A stretch of 64,000 nucleotides of DNA, taken from NCBI RefSeq assembly GCF_002211305.1, contig NZ_LOKW01000023.1, positions 310,001 through 374,000 on the forward strand, in the 5' to 3' direction. The position numbers and the translations under genes were made by a program. The stretch comes from Rhizobium sp. R634 (lineage in GTDB: Bacteria > Pseudomonadota > Alphaproteobacteria > Rhizobiales > Rhizobiaceae). Below, one piece after another: positions 26,290 to 33,217 of the stretch; positions within the stretch are counted from its first letter, which is position 1; each line of letters opens with the position of its first letter. The notes beneath the pieces are model-generated. The model was not told where the DNA came from and did not search any database. It worked only from the letters and a program-made list of their open reading frames with translations.

Positions 26290-27321
26290 ATGACTGAAGC
26301 TGCCGACACCGGCGTCGTGCGCGAACTGCTTTCGCCGCTATCACGCTTCCTGCGCGACAAGACGCTCTATGAGGTCATCGTCAACCGGCCCGGGCAGATT
26401 GTCACGGAGGGCAGACAAGGATGGCAAACTCACGACGTGCCGGAGCTGTCATACGACAGGCTGATGCGTCTCGCCCGAGCGGTTGCGAGCTTCTCTAGCC
26501 AATCGATCGACGAGACGCGGCCGATCCTGTCGGCGACTCTACCGGACAGCGAGCGGATCCAGATCGTCATCCCGCCGGCAACGACGAAGGGAACCGTCAG
26601 CATCACCATCCGCAAGCCGTCCTCCGTGTCGCTGACCCTGGAGGATCTCGATCATGGAGGCTTGTTCGCCGATGTTTTGCCGGCCCAAGACGACGGGCGC
26701 CGATCAGACCATAGGCTGTTGGAATACTATCGGATCGGTGCCTACAAGGCCTTTCTCCGGGAGGCGGTGTTTGCAAGAAAGAACATCATAATTTCCGGCG
26801 CCACCGGGTCGGGAAAAACAACTCTATCGAAAGCGCTGATCCGCCACATTCCGCAAAGCGAGCGGATCATTTCCATCGAGGACACACCGGAGCTGGTGGT
26901 CCCGCAACCCAACCATGTTCGGCTATTTTACTCCAAAGGCGGGCAGGGGCTCGCCAAGGTCGGTGCCAAGGACCTGCTCGAATCGTGTCTCCGCATGCGG
27001 CCTGACCGTATCCTGCTGCAGGAGCTGCGTGACGGGACGGCATTCTACTACATCCGTAATGTCAACTCCGGCCATCCCGGCTCGATCACGACGGTCCATG
27101 CCGACTCCGCCCGCCTCGCCTTCGAGCAGCTGACGTTGCTGGTTAAGGAGTCGGAGGGGGGTGGGGACCTGGAACGGCACGACATCCGCGAGATGCTGAC
27201 GATCGCAGTCGACATCATCGTGCAATGCAAGCGGATCGACGGCCGGTTTCGGGTGAGCGAGATCTACTATCGAGACACTGTTGAGGCGGTGACAAGGGCA
27301 GTGGGTCAGTATTCTAAGTGA
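26290..27321 (+). CDS. virB11: VirB11 hexameric ATPase
   Basis: A 343-residue PilT/VirB11 traffic ATPase from ATG 26290. Walker A GATGSGKTT near 171, the Asp box SIEDTPEL near 196, the RMRPDRILLQELR block near 235 and the His box GHPGSITTVHADS near 262 are all intact. It powers pilus assembly and substrate transfer. It is the last virB gene before a strong terminator at 27402. Confidence 0.94.
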   Translation: MTEAADTGVVRELLSPLSRFLRDKTLYEVIVNRPGQIVTEGRQGWQTHDVPELSYDRLMRLARAVASFSSQSIDETRPILSATLPDSERIQIVIPPATTKGTVSITIRKPSSVSLTLEDLDHGGLFADVLPAQDDGRRSDHRLLEYYRIGAYKAFLREAVFARKNIIISGATGSGKTTLSKALIRHIPQSERIISIEDTPELVVPQPNHVRLFYSKGGQGLAKVGAKDLLESCLRMRPDRILLQELRDGTAFYYIRNVNSGHPGSITTVHADSARLAFEQLTLLVKESEGGGDLERHDIREMLTIAVDIIVQCKRIDGRFRVSEIYYRDTVEAVTRAVGQYSK

Positions 27322-27401
27322 ACCCGTTCCCTGGAGTCTGTCCATTGCCGTGGCGGGGCAGACCTCGAATAGGCCTCTCTCAACCGACGGCGCAGAAAAA
27401 T

Positions 27402-27430
27402 AGGGCCGCTGGAAAACCAGGGCCCTTTAA
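27402..27430 (+). terminator. Terminator of the virB operon
   Basis: AGGGCC-G-CTGG, loop AAAA, CCAG-GGCCCT, followed by TTTAAGG. The 10-bp stem with one bulged G, 80 bp after virB11, is a likely intrinsic terminator despite the short T-run. Confidence 0.7.
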
Positions 27431-27694
27431 GGTGTGAAGGTCAATACCTCCAGAGGGGAACAGCTGACACGATGGTACTGGGAGGAAAACCATCAACTGC
27501 ATCAGCTGGAGGCAATATGCTCATATTTTGACCGCTTGGTAAAACATTTTTTGTGCAGTGCAGCTATGCAGAAATGGCAGAGAGTTCTCTCGGCCGATTT
27601 GACCGGACGAAGAGCTTCATGCAGTCGAGGCCGCCGGCGCGATGTCCTTCCTTTAGGGTCATCTGCGTCGCGTGACTAAGGAAGCTGGCGTCGA
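27431..27694. other. Gap between the virB terminator and the DUF1173 gene
   Basis: About 260 bp without a credible gene; a short open frame at 27434-27679 has no recognisable content or ribosome site. The DUF1173 transcript must end here, but no clear hairpin is visible. Confidence 0.35.
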
Positions 27695-28939
27695 TCATGG
27701 CAGCCGCGGCATTTCGCCGTCGGCTAGACGCCAGATCCATGGTGTCATCTCGGCTCGCGCGGCGATCATCTCATCCAGGGCAATCTCGTAGTCTTCGTCG
27801 GCGTTCGTTGGAACGATGAACATAGCGACCGGCGCCGGCCTTGCCTCCGGTAACGTCGCGGAGGCAATGGGCCGGTCGCGAGAAAGATCGAACCGCAACC
27901 CCTTCACGCTTCTGCGCTTGAGGCCGGAGAGCCGCTCCAGGAGACGCAGTTCATGGACATTTTCGAACGGAATCCAGTTCTCGTTGACCATCATCATCGC
28001 CACTTCGTCGACCGAGGCGATCCCCGCGCCCGACATACCGAACGTGGCGATGAGGATGAGATGAAACTCCTCGTTGGATCGCCAGAGTTCCAGCTCGGTT
28101 TCATACCGGACGTTCAACCGCTTCCACGCGCCCTCGTCGATCATGAAAGGGAAAGGCAGGTGACGCACTACTATCTTCTGGCCATCGCGTGCCGAGGAAA
28201 ATTCCTTCACCTCCGCGACCGTCATCATCAGTTTGCGTGGACCGGGGCCAGTAGCCTGCGCGCCGGCCAATATCGCCGCGCGCCTGGCGGAGATCCCATC
28301 CTTGTCCTCCTGGTGGAACACCTCCGGGACGAACAGGATGTCGCTGAGCGGGCCGCCGCGGACGATCATCTGCCTCGCTGCGTTCAACAGGCTGCTGCGG
28401 ACGCGACCCCAGCCGCGTCTTCCAGCCCATAGCGCCGTCCATTCCGTCAGTTCCCCTGTCTCCCAGAGATAGTGGAGCGTCGCCTTGAGCGACAGTTTTT
28501 TCGGATCGCTTCGCACCGTTTCCGACGGTGCCGAAGATGAGGCCGAAGCCGACCGGTTCCCTCGTTTCGACAGCGAGAAATCGAGTTTGAGCACAGCCGC
28601 GCCCGTCGCCGCGTCGATCTGGATGGCATTGCCGATCAACGGCCCGAGGCCGGATAGCTCATAGGGCGGTTCGTAGGATGGGCAGCCGGTATCGTGATCT
28701 CGTCCTGAAAGCGGCATCCGTTTGATCAGGAACTGGTCGTCCATCCGGGCGATATACATCGGCACCGGCGCTTTCCTACACCGACAAAGTGGCCTGAGCT
28801 TCTGTTCGTAGGCGCGTTCGAGATGCAGCTGAAAGTCTGGGGAGCTTTCATCGAACGTCTGGCTACCGATCAAAAACTGTCGCACGTTTCCCTCGCTTGC
28901 CCGCAAAGACTGATCAAGCCGCACAGGAAGGCGTAGCAT
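27695..28939 (-). CDS. DUF1173 family protein
   Basis: A 414-residue protein that fits the DUF1173 family of alphaproteobacterial conjugative elements. The N-terminus contains a cysteine cluster (LRPLCRCRKAPVPMYIAR, then HDTGCPSYEPP), and the middle has the LHYLWETGELTEW block and RRGWGRVRSSLLNAARQM. The C-terminal half (FLMID-like LPFPFMIDEGAWKRL, then ESRHLILIATF-like segments) is alpha/beta. The cysteines could bind zinc. Function is unknown; it regularly accompanies T4SS genes. A TATAAT box overlaps the region immediately before the ATG. Confidence 0.85.
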   Translation of the reverse strand: MLRLPVRLDQSLRASEGNVRQFLIGSQTFDESSPDFQLHLERAYEQKLRPLCRCRKAPVPMYIARMDDQFLIKRMPLSGRDHDTGCPSYEPPYELSGLGPLIGNAIQIDAATGAAVLKLDFSLSKRGNRSASASSSAPSETVRSDPKKLSLKATLHYLWETGELTEWTALWAGRRGWGRVRSSLLNAARQMIVRGGPLSDILFVPEVFHQEDKDGISARRAAILAGAQATGPGPRKLMMTVAEVKEFSSARDGQKIVVRHLPFPFMIDEGAWKRLNVRYETELELWRSNEEFHLILIATFGMSGAGIASVDEVAMMMVNENWIPFENVHELRLLERLSGLKRRSVKGLRFDLSRDRPIASATLPEARPAPVAMFIVPTNADEDYEIALDEMIAARAEMTPWIWRLADGEMPRLP

Positions 28940-28950
28940 AGGTGCGGTGG

Positions 28951-28956
28951 ATTATA
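28951..28956 (-). promoter_or_regulatory. -10 box of the DUF1173 gene
   Basis: On the minus strand TATAAT lies 11 bp before the ATG, with TTATAC 17 bp further upstream. Transcription would begin almost at the start codon, and no ribosome site is visible, so the message may be nearly leaderless. Confidence 0.4.
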
Positions 28957-29356
28957 CTAGGGAAAATTCGTCAGTATAAGGGAACGAAAATGCCCGACAC
29001 GCTATAGAGAAACGCGAAAAATCCAGCGACCGATGGTCCGGCGGGCCATGCCCAAGGATCATGAGAATGAGCGCCAACGCCGCAAGCCGCATCATCGAAC
29101 CCTCTGATGTTCGAGTGCCTGACATCCGGATGACATAAAAGAGAGTGGCGCAGGCAGAATGAACCATCAGCGGGAAGGCAAGAAAATCACCCGGCTTGCC
29201 ATCAACAAGCTTCACGACAGAAAGGCCAAGCCGTCCAAGCGCCAATGCGCATACGACGATCCCGGTCAGCAGCAAAGGCCTTAGGCGAAAATGCTGATCT
29301 TGCAATGTACGCCCCGACGACGCACGCGTGCGAAGGCAAATTTCCTCCGCCCCCAA
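28952..29356 (-). CDS. Small predicted membrane protein
   Basis: A 134-residue frame with three hydrophobic segments: LLLTGIVVCALALGRLGL, FLAFPLMVHSACATLFYVI and LAALALILMILGHG. The spacing of charges between them is compatible with a small inner-membrane protein. The true start may be internal, since the first 15 residues are not typical. It overlaps the DUF1173 promoter at its 3' end and faces the sRNA-like unit at 29357. I do not recognise a family; it may be a non-coding frame. Confidence 0.4.
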   Translation of the reverse strand: MGAEEICLRTRASSGRTLQDQHFRLRPLLLTGIVVCALALGRLGLSVVKLVDGKPGDFLAFPLMVHSACATLFYVIRMSGTRTSEGSMMRLAALALILMILGHGPPDHRSLDFSRFSIACRAFSFPYTDEFSLV

Positions 29357-29358
29357 CC

Positions 29359-29536
29359 CTGAAATTTCGGCCCCCGGCGATCATGATAATTAGAAGTCAT
29401 CAGGCCGGGAACATGGAGTGGTCTTGGTGCATCCGGCTTTTTTAGGCCGGCTGCAACTGGGCATTGCGAAAAGGGGGAGAGGAGCCGGAAAGGCTTGGTC
29501 CAGATGGGTTTGCCGCCTCGGCGTCTGGTTTTTTAA
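29359..29536 (+). ncRNA. Candidate small RNA (promoter, about 140-nt transcript, terminator)
   Basis: CTGAAA near 29359 and GATAAT near 29385 (spacing 20) resemble the promoter at 5127-5155. A hairpin CCGGC...GCCGG with a T-rich loop lies near 29437, and a terminator-like stem CCAGA (29500-29504) / TCTGG (29524-29528) with inner GCCG-CCT-CGGC is followed by six T (29529-29534). The sequence GAGAGG-GCCGGAAAGG-TTGG is shared with the leader of the strawberry-notch gene. No reading frame fits. Whether it is transcribed is unknown. Confidence 0.35.
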
Positions 29537-29642
29537 GCGAGTGAAGGCGACGGACACGTCGCTGGCGATCGAAGATGCCGGCTGCCGTGCAGCCGCACAC
29601 GGCTTAAGGGTATGATCTCTTGAAGGGCAGTATTGTATCGCG

Positions 29643-29675
29643 ACATCAAATGTACTATGTACACACATGTGATGT
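29643..29675 (+). promoter_or_regulatory. vapBC operator region
   Basis: ACATCA (29643-29648) and TGATGT (29670-29675) flank repeated TGTAC half-sites and a CACATGTG palindrome (29664-29671), just upstream of the AAGGAG at 29685. It is the expected binding site for the VapB-VapC complex. Confidence 0.55.
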
Positions 29676-29696
29676 ACGTGAAAGAAGGAGCATGTC

Positions 29697-29933
29697 GTGC
29701 ACACGACCAAGGTATTCAAAAACGGCAACTCGCAAGCTGTGCGCATCCCTGCGGATTTGGCTTACAGCCAGACCGAGGTGGATCTTGAAATCGAGCGGAT
29801 CGGTGACGAGCTTCGCATCCGTCCGCTAAAGCCGTCCTTGGAAGGCGTGCTTTCGCGTTTCGCGAGGTTTGACCGTTCGTTCATGGCGGAGGGACGCGAT
29901 GATCATGAGCAGGCCGAGCGGGATGCGCTTTGA
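29697..29933 (+). CDS. vapB: VapB-type (AbrB/MazE fold) antitoxin
   Basis: A 78-residue protein from GTG 29697, seven bases after AAGGAG (29685-29690); the nearby ATG at 29692 is in another frame. The N-terminal swapped-hairpin motif HTTKVFKNGNSQAVRIPADL is the classic VapB/AbrB signature, and the acidic/aromatic C-terminus (LSRFARFDRSFMAEGRDDHEQ) is the toxin-binding part. It binds its own promoter and neutralises VapC. The TGA overlaps the vapC ATG. Confidence 0.92.
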   Translation: MHTTKVFKNGNSQAVRIPADLAYSQTEVDLEIERIGDELRIRPLKPSLEGVLSRFARFDRSFMAEGRDDHEQAERDAL

Positions 29934-30334
29934 TGCCGCTTTATATGCTCGACACCAACATGTGCATCTACCTGATGAAGGAGCAGCCGCCGCAAGTCGC
30001 GCGTCGCTTTGCTCAATGCCGTGTCGGGGACGTTGTCATGTCAGCCGTTACATTTGCGGAACTTGAATATGGTGTCTCTGCCTCGACGAACGTGGAAAAG
30101 GAGCGGGCAAACCTGGAATTCCTGATAGAAGCGATCCCAGTTGCGCCTTTCGACGCCAATGCGGCGCGGGCCTATGGACCTGTCAGGTTTGCCACGCGCG
30201 AACGCAAAAAAGATCATCTGGACAAATTGATAGCCGCTCATGCACTCTCGATCGACGCGATCCTCGTGACCAATAATGTGCGGGACTTTTCATTCTACGA
30301 TGGTTTGCCGATTGAGAACTGGTTGTTGTTGTGA
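29933..30334 (+). CDS. vapC: VapC PIN-domain ribonuclease toxin
   Basis: A 133-residue PIN-domain protein from ATG 29933, coupled to vapB. MLDTNMCIYLMKEQPP carries the first acidic residue; SAVTFAELEYGVSAS the conserved Glu; LIAAHALSIDAILVTNNVRDF the C-terminal Asp residues. Such toxins cut specific tRNAs or rRNA when VapB is degraded, which favours plasmid retention. The gene converges with, and overlaps by 45 bp, the WGR-domain gene on the minus strand. Confidence 0.93.
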   Translation: MPLYMLDTNMCIYLMKEQPPQVARRFAQCRVGDVVMSAVTFAELEYGVSASTNVEKERANLEFLIEAIPVAPFDANAARAYGPVRFATRERKKDHLDKLIAAHALSIDAILVTNNVRDFSFYDGLPIENWLLL

Positions 30335-30679
30335 GCGCGAAAGCGCGACCAAGCTACGTGCTGCGTTCTCGTGGCGATAGCCGCGGCGCAGTTTGCGACT
30401 GGCCACACGTTCCAGGGCAACCGCAGCTTGCCCGAGCGTGTCGAACAGTTCCACCTTTAGCCGACCTTCGGTTCCGATCCGGCCCCAGTTGCGCACGAGC
30501 GAGCTGCCTCCGAACAATGTCGGCTGGATCGACAGGCGATAGAAGCGCGCCATGTTCAGCGCCCGGTCGATCCGGTAGAGCAATGTGGTGTCGGCTTGTG
30601 CATCCATGACCGGATCATGCGCGCTCCCCGTTTGGCCGTCTAACGACTTTCCTGAATCGGTCATGGCAAATCGATTCAT
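30290..30679 (-). CDS. WGR-domain protein
   Basis: A protein of up to 129 residues; the real start may be the ATG at 30664 or 30607. The WGR domain, named for its Trp-Gly-Arg motif, is clear: LYRIDRALNMARFYRLSIQPTLFGGSSLVRNWGRIGTEGR, then VALERVASRKLRRGYR. WGR domains bind nucleic acid ends or act as regulatory modules. Stand-alone WGR proteins are frequent on rhizobial plasmids. The function here is unknown. The gene overlaps the end of vapC. Confidence 0.85.
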   Translation of the reverse strand: MNRFAMTDSGKSLDGQTGSAHDPVMDAQADTTLLYRIDRALNMARFYRLSIQPTLFGGSSLVRNWGRIGTEGRLKVELFDTLGQAAVALERVASRKLRRGYRHENAARSLVALSRSQQQPVLNRQTIVE

Positions 30680-30993
30680 ATCGGTGATGCATCTTGCCGC
30701 TCGATGGTCTCTTTAACCGTGCCGCCACTGACGACCATCGCTGAGATAAGACGAGCGGGAGTGCTGGCGTAGGCGTCGACGAATTGGCGAACACCGATGT
30801 CTCGGGCCGGAGTGCTCATAAGCAATGACGCCAGGACCGTTGTTTTTGCCGTTCAGCGTCGCGGATGAAACCCGGCCATGATCGTCTACCTTCCTGTCTG
30901 AAGTGTTGGCGCACCCATGCAGATCTCGATGGATCTGGTGTGACCGAAGGGCGCCTTTCGTCTCGATCGCCATCCCGCAACGGCCGTCCGCGA
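30680..30993. other. Non-coding stretch before leader element A2
   Basis: No gene is supported between the WGR gene and the leader of the second DUF736 gene. The WGR promoter must be in the left part; nothing else was recognised. Confidence 0.35.
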
Positions 30994-31041
30994 CTTTCTT
31001 CCCCTGCGAACTGCGTTCGCATTCCTCGCGATCCAAGAAAG
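30994..31041 (+). promoter_or_regulatory. Structured leader element A, copy 2
   Basis: Outer stem CTTTCTT (30994-31000) / AAGAAAG (31035-31041), enclosing TGCGAAC-TGC-GTTCGCA (31005-31021), a perfect 7-bp hairpin. The loop sequence TCCTCGCGA and the CCAAGAAA junction are shared with copy 1 at 10983-11033, whereas the stem sequences differ in a base-pair-preserving way. It ends 124 nt before ATG 31165. Confidence 0.5.
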
Positions 31042-31164
31042 CCGCTCCCACCCGTCCTCCACTTCGTTCCGGCCCGAACGGTGCGGCGTCGATCGCCTGC
31101 GGTCCATACACCGCCATCGAGGCCGCGATGGGCGCGGCCCGAACAAACCGGAAGGAACAAGATC

Positions 31165-31482
31165 ATGGCAGTCATCGGCGAATTCACCACCAACGGCAAC
31201 AACTCCATCGTCGGCAACGTCCGCACCCTCACGGTTAGCATGAAGGCCCGCCTGAATCCCATTGAGCGCGTCTCGCGCGACGCCCCGGACTTCCGCGTCA
31301 CCGCCGGCAACGGCGTCGAGGTCGGCGCAGGCTGGAAGGCAATCTCCAACGACGGCGAGGAATACATCTCCGTCAAGCTGGACGATCCGAGCTTCAACGC
31401 TCCGATCACCGCAGCACTTTGGCCGGGCGACAAGGAAGGAGAATACGCGCTCATCTGGAACCGCCCCAAGCGGGAGGTCTGA
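31165..31482 (+). CDS. DUF736 family protein (copy 2)
   Basis: A 105-residue DUF736 protein, with GGAAGGAA before ATG 31165. It has the same block order as the copy at 13324: IVGNVRTLTVSMKA, APDFRVTAGNGVEVGAGW, GEEYISVKLDDPSFN and a terminal ALIWNRP. The two copies are clearly paralogous but diverged, so the duplication is old or they arrived separately. Function is unknown. It is followed by two hairpins, the second terminator-like. Confidence 0.87.
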   Translation: MAVIGEFTTNGNNSIVGNVRTLTVSMKARLNPIERVSRDAPDFRVTAGNGVEVGAGWKAISNDGEEYISVKLDDPSFNAPITAALWPGDKEGEYALIWNRPKREV

Positions 31483-31542
31483 TCCCAGCCCAAGGAGCTC
31501 CGCTAGCGAAGCGGGGCTCTCGTTCTTCCGCACGAACAGCCG

Positions 31543-31574
31543 AACAACGGGCATCGCGCCCGTTGTTGGCTTTT
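31543..31574 (+). terminator. Terminator after the second DUF736 gene
   Basis: AACAACGGGC (31543-31552), loop ATCGC, GCCCGTTGTT (31558-31567), then GGCTTTT. A perfect 10-bp stem. A weaker hairpin, GAGCTCCGCT/AGCGGGGCTC, lies just upstream. Confidence 0.75.
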
Positions 31575-31576
31575 CT

Positions 31577-31628
31577 GGTGCCACACGAGAGGGGAAGTCT
31601 GCTCAGTCCGTCCGAGGGTGCCATGGCG
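31577..31628 (+). repeat. Repeat D, copy 2
   Basis: Matches 14562-14615: GGTGCCACACGAGAGG, GTCTGCT-AGTCC, TCCGAGGGTG and CATGGCG are shared. It lies immediately upstream of leader element C1. Confidence 0.7.
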
Positions 31629-31639
31629 AAATGAAGGCC

Positions 31640-31746
31640 TCAAGGACGAGCGGTTCCCCCAATTTTGCCTCCGCTCCGGTTCCCTCCGCTCCGACAAAAT
31701 CGGCTCCCCCACTCGCCGGCTCCGCCGGTTGCTCCGCAATCCTTGA
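31640..31746 (+). promoter_or_regulatory. Structured leader element C, copy 1
   Basis: TCAAGGA (31640-31646) and TCCTTGA (31740-31746) close a domain of about 107 nt containing CCCCCAATTTTG and, further on, CAAAATCGG-TCCCCC, which can pair through ATTTTG/CAAAAT. It ends 58 nt before ATG 31804. Copy 2 at 32146-32251 has the same plan and spacing. Confidence 0.45.
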
Positions 31747-31803
31747 CCCCTCCATCCCGCCATGACCGCGGGCGTCGTCTTTCACAACGTCAAGGAGACG
31801 ACA

Positions 31804-31971
31804 ATGACCACTTGCATCGACGAAATCATCGAACTGCTGGGCGCCGAGCTGCGGAATGCCGATCCGGCCGAGCGCCGCCAGATCGAGAACGACCTCGAAC
31901 TGGCGCTGGCCGAACGCGAAGTGATCTGGGCGGAGCAGGATGGCCGCATCGACGCCGAGCCTCCGTTCTGA
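31804..31971 (+). CDS. 55-residue acidic plasmid protein
   Basis: ATG 31804 follows AAGGAG by six bases. The protein (MTTCIDEIIELLGAELRNADP..., ending AEPPF) is acidic and almost wholly helical, with a heptad-like pattern suggestive of a small coiled coil. No known family is recognised. It is preceded by leader element C1 and followed by a very strong hairpin, so it looks like a self-contained transcription unit. Confidence 0.6.
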   Translation: MTTCIDEIIELLGAELRNADPAERRQIENDLELALAEREVIWAEQDGRIDAEPPF

Positions 31972-31995
31972 CGGAGGTTTCTTGCCGCATTCACG

Positions 31996-32028
31996 AGCCT
32001 GGCGGCCGGATCGACCGGCCGCCAGGCT
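31996..32028 (+). terminator. Strong GC hairpin after the 55-residue gene
   Basis: AGCCTGGCGGCCGG (31996-32009), loop ATCGA, CCGGCCGCCAGGCT (32015-32028): a perfect 14-bp stem without a T-run. It may be a terminator or an RNA-stability element. Confidence 0.6.
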
Positions 32029-32056
32029 GTCAAGGATTTCATCCCTCGACACTCCC

Positions 32057-32251
32057 GCCGGCTCGCGCCGGAAACGGTCGCGTTCCCTCCAGGCCCGCGG
32101 GGCTCTTCTCTTTCTTCCGTCCTATTTTACTCCAGCAAATCCGGCGTCAAGGACGGCGCGGTCTCCCCCAATTTTTCCGCCGCTGCGTTGCACTTCGCTT
32201 CCCGAAAAAATCGGTTCCCCCGCTTGCGAGCCGCGTCCCGCGGTCCTTGAC
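32057..32251 (+). promoter_or_regulatory. Repeat C and structured leader element C, copy 2
   Basis: 32057-32165 matches 14751-14862. Within it begins a domain closed by GTCAAGGAC (32146-32154) and GTCCTTGAC (32243-32251), a perfect 9-bp stem. Inside, CCCCCAATTTTTCCG and CGAAAAAATCGG-TTCCCCC mirror element C1. It ends 53 nt before ATG 32304. Confidence 0.5.
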
Positions 32252-32303
32252 CCCTCTTTGCAACAGAGTGGCCGATCTCCGTCATCAACGAAGGAGACGC
32301 ATC

Positions 32304-32774
32304 ATGACAACCGATCAGAACCTCATGCTCTACACCAAACTTGCCGGCTTCCGGCTCGTCGTCCTCGCAAATCGCTTCGGCTGCGACAGCGAATTCTCGC
32401 GAGAGCTTCATGATCGTCTGGTTGAAGGACTTGAAGCGGCGATTGCGCGGATCCAGGTCATCATGGAATTGGAGCGAAGCGTTTTCGCCGGCGAAGATGA
32501 GTTCGCCGCCTATCGGCTGGAGGGTGAGACCGAGATTTTCAATCGCCTCAGCATCAATCTGCTGAACACGCTCGAATTCGATTTCGACACGTTTGAATAC
32601 CGCATCAATGGCAGCAGCTGGATCATCGCGGTGGCGGCGGATGATGACGGTGTCGAAGTCAACTATCCGGAACTGGTCGCGCTGTCCCAGGAGGAACTCG
32701 GCTCGCTGGCGCCGATCATAAAGAACATCACGCAGGAAACGGGAATTCCGGTCCACGCAGCACGCGCCATCTAA
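32304..32774 (+). CDS. Conserved hypothetical protein
   Basis: A 156-residue protein with AAGGAG eight bases before ATG 32304. It begins MTTDQNLMLYTKLAGFRLVVLANR and has an alternating helix/strand pattern (ELHDRLVEGLEAAIARIQVIMELER; then FEYRINGSSWIIAVAADDDGVEVNY). There is no signal peptide or catalytic motif. It is preceded by leader C2 and followed by a hairpin at 32802. I do not recognise the family. Confidence 0.6.
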   Translation: MTTDQNLMLYTKLAGFRLVVLANRFGCDSEFSRELHDRLVEGLEAAIARIQVIMELERSVFAGEDEFAAYRLEGETEIFNRLSINLLNTLEFDFDTFEYRINGSSWIIAVAADDDGVEVNYPELVALSQEELGSLAPIIKNITQETGIPVHAARAI

Positions 32775-32801
32775 TCCTTGGCATAGAGCAGCTCGGATAC
32801 T

Positions 32802-32826
32802 GAGAGGCGGCGGGTTGCCGCCTCTC
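32802..32826 (+). terminator. Hairpin after the 32304 gene
   Basis: GAGAGGCGGC, loop GGGTT, GCCGCCTCTC: a perfect 10-bp stem located 28 bp after the stop codon; no T-run follows. Confidence 0.6.
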
Positions 32827-32910
32827 GACGCATCGGGCGTTGCGCGAGAGCAAGAATGGCACCCTCCTGCCAAACCTCCAATAGGAAGCGATTTGCAGCA
32901 TTGTTGGAAG

Positions 32911-32927
32911 TGCTGTATATAACAGCA
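32911..32927 (+). promoter_or_regulatory. Operator of the phd/pemK-like pair
   Basis: TGCTGT-ATATA-ACAGCA is a perfect 6-bp dyad, followed by a further half-site ATACAGCA, 24 bp before ATG 32951. The position fits autoregulation by the antitoxin. Confidence 0.6.
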
Positions 32928-32950
32928 AATACAGCAATGAGGAACCACCA

Positions 32951-33217
32951 ATGCCCAGGTCAAGCGGCTCCTATTCTACCAGCGATCTCTCCCGCAAATC
33001 CGGAGACATCATCGCCGAGGCGCTTCGCCATCCGGTGACCATCACCCAGCGTAACAAGCCGCGTCTCGTCCTCCTCAACATCGAGGATTATCAGCGACTG
33101 ATGAAACAATCCGACCGTCGATCCGCCGGCACGATCGAGACCATGCCGGATGAACTCTTCGCCGAATTCGAAAACGCCGTCGAGACCTATGCTGGTGAGG
33201 ATGAGGCAAGTCGGTAA
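32951..33217 (+). CDS. Phd/YefM-type antitoxin
   Basis: An 88-residue protein. STSDLSRKSGDIIAEALRHPVTITQRNKPRLVLLNIEDYQRL is the Phd/YefM N-terminal DNA-binding domain, and the C-terminal region (DELFAEFENAVETYAG) would be the toxin-binding tail. The start codon lies seven bases after GAGGAA. The stop overlaps the following start codon (TAATGA), a normal toxin-antitoxin arrangement. The palindrome at 32911 is probably its operator. Confidence 0.85.
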   Translation: MPRSSGSYSTSDLSRKSGDIIAEALRHPVTITQRNKPRLVLLNIEDYQRLMKQSDRRSAGTIETMPDELFAEFENAVETYAGEDEASR

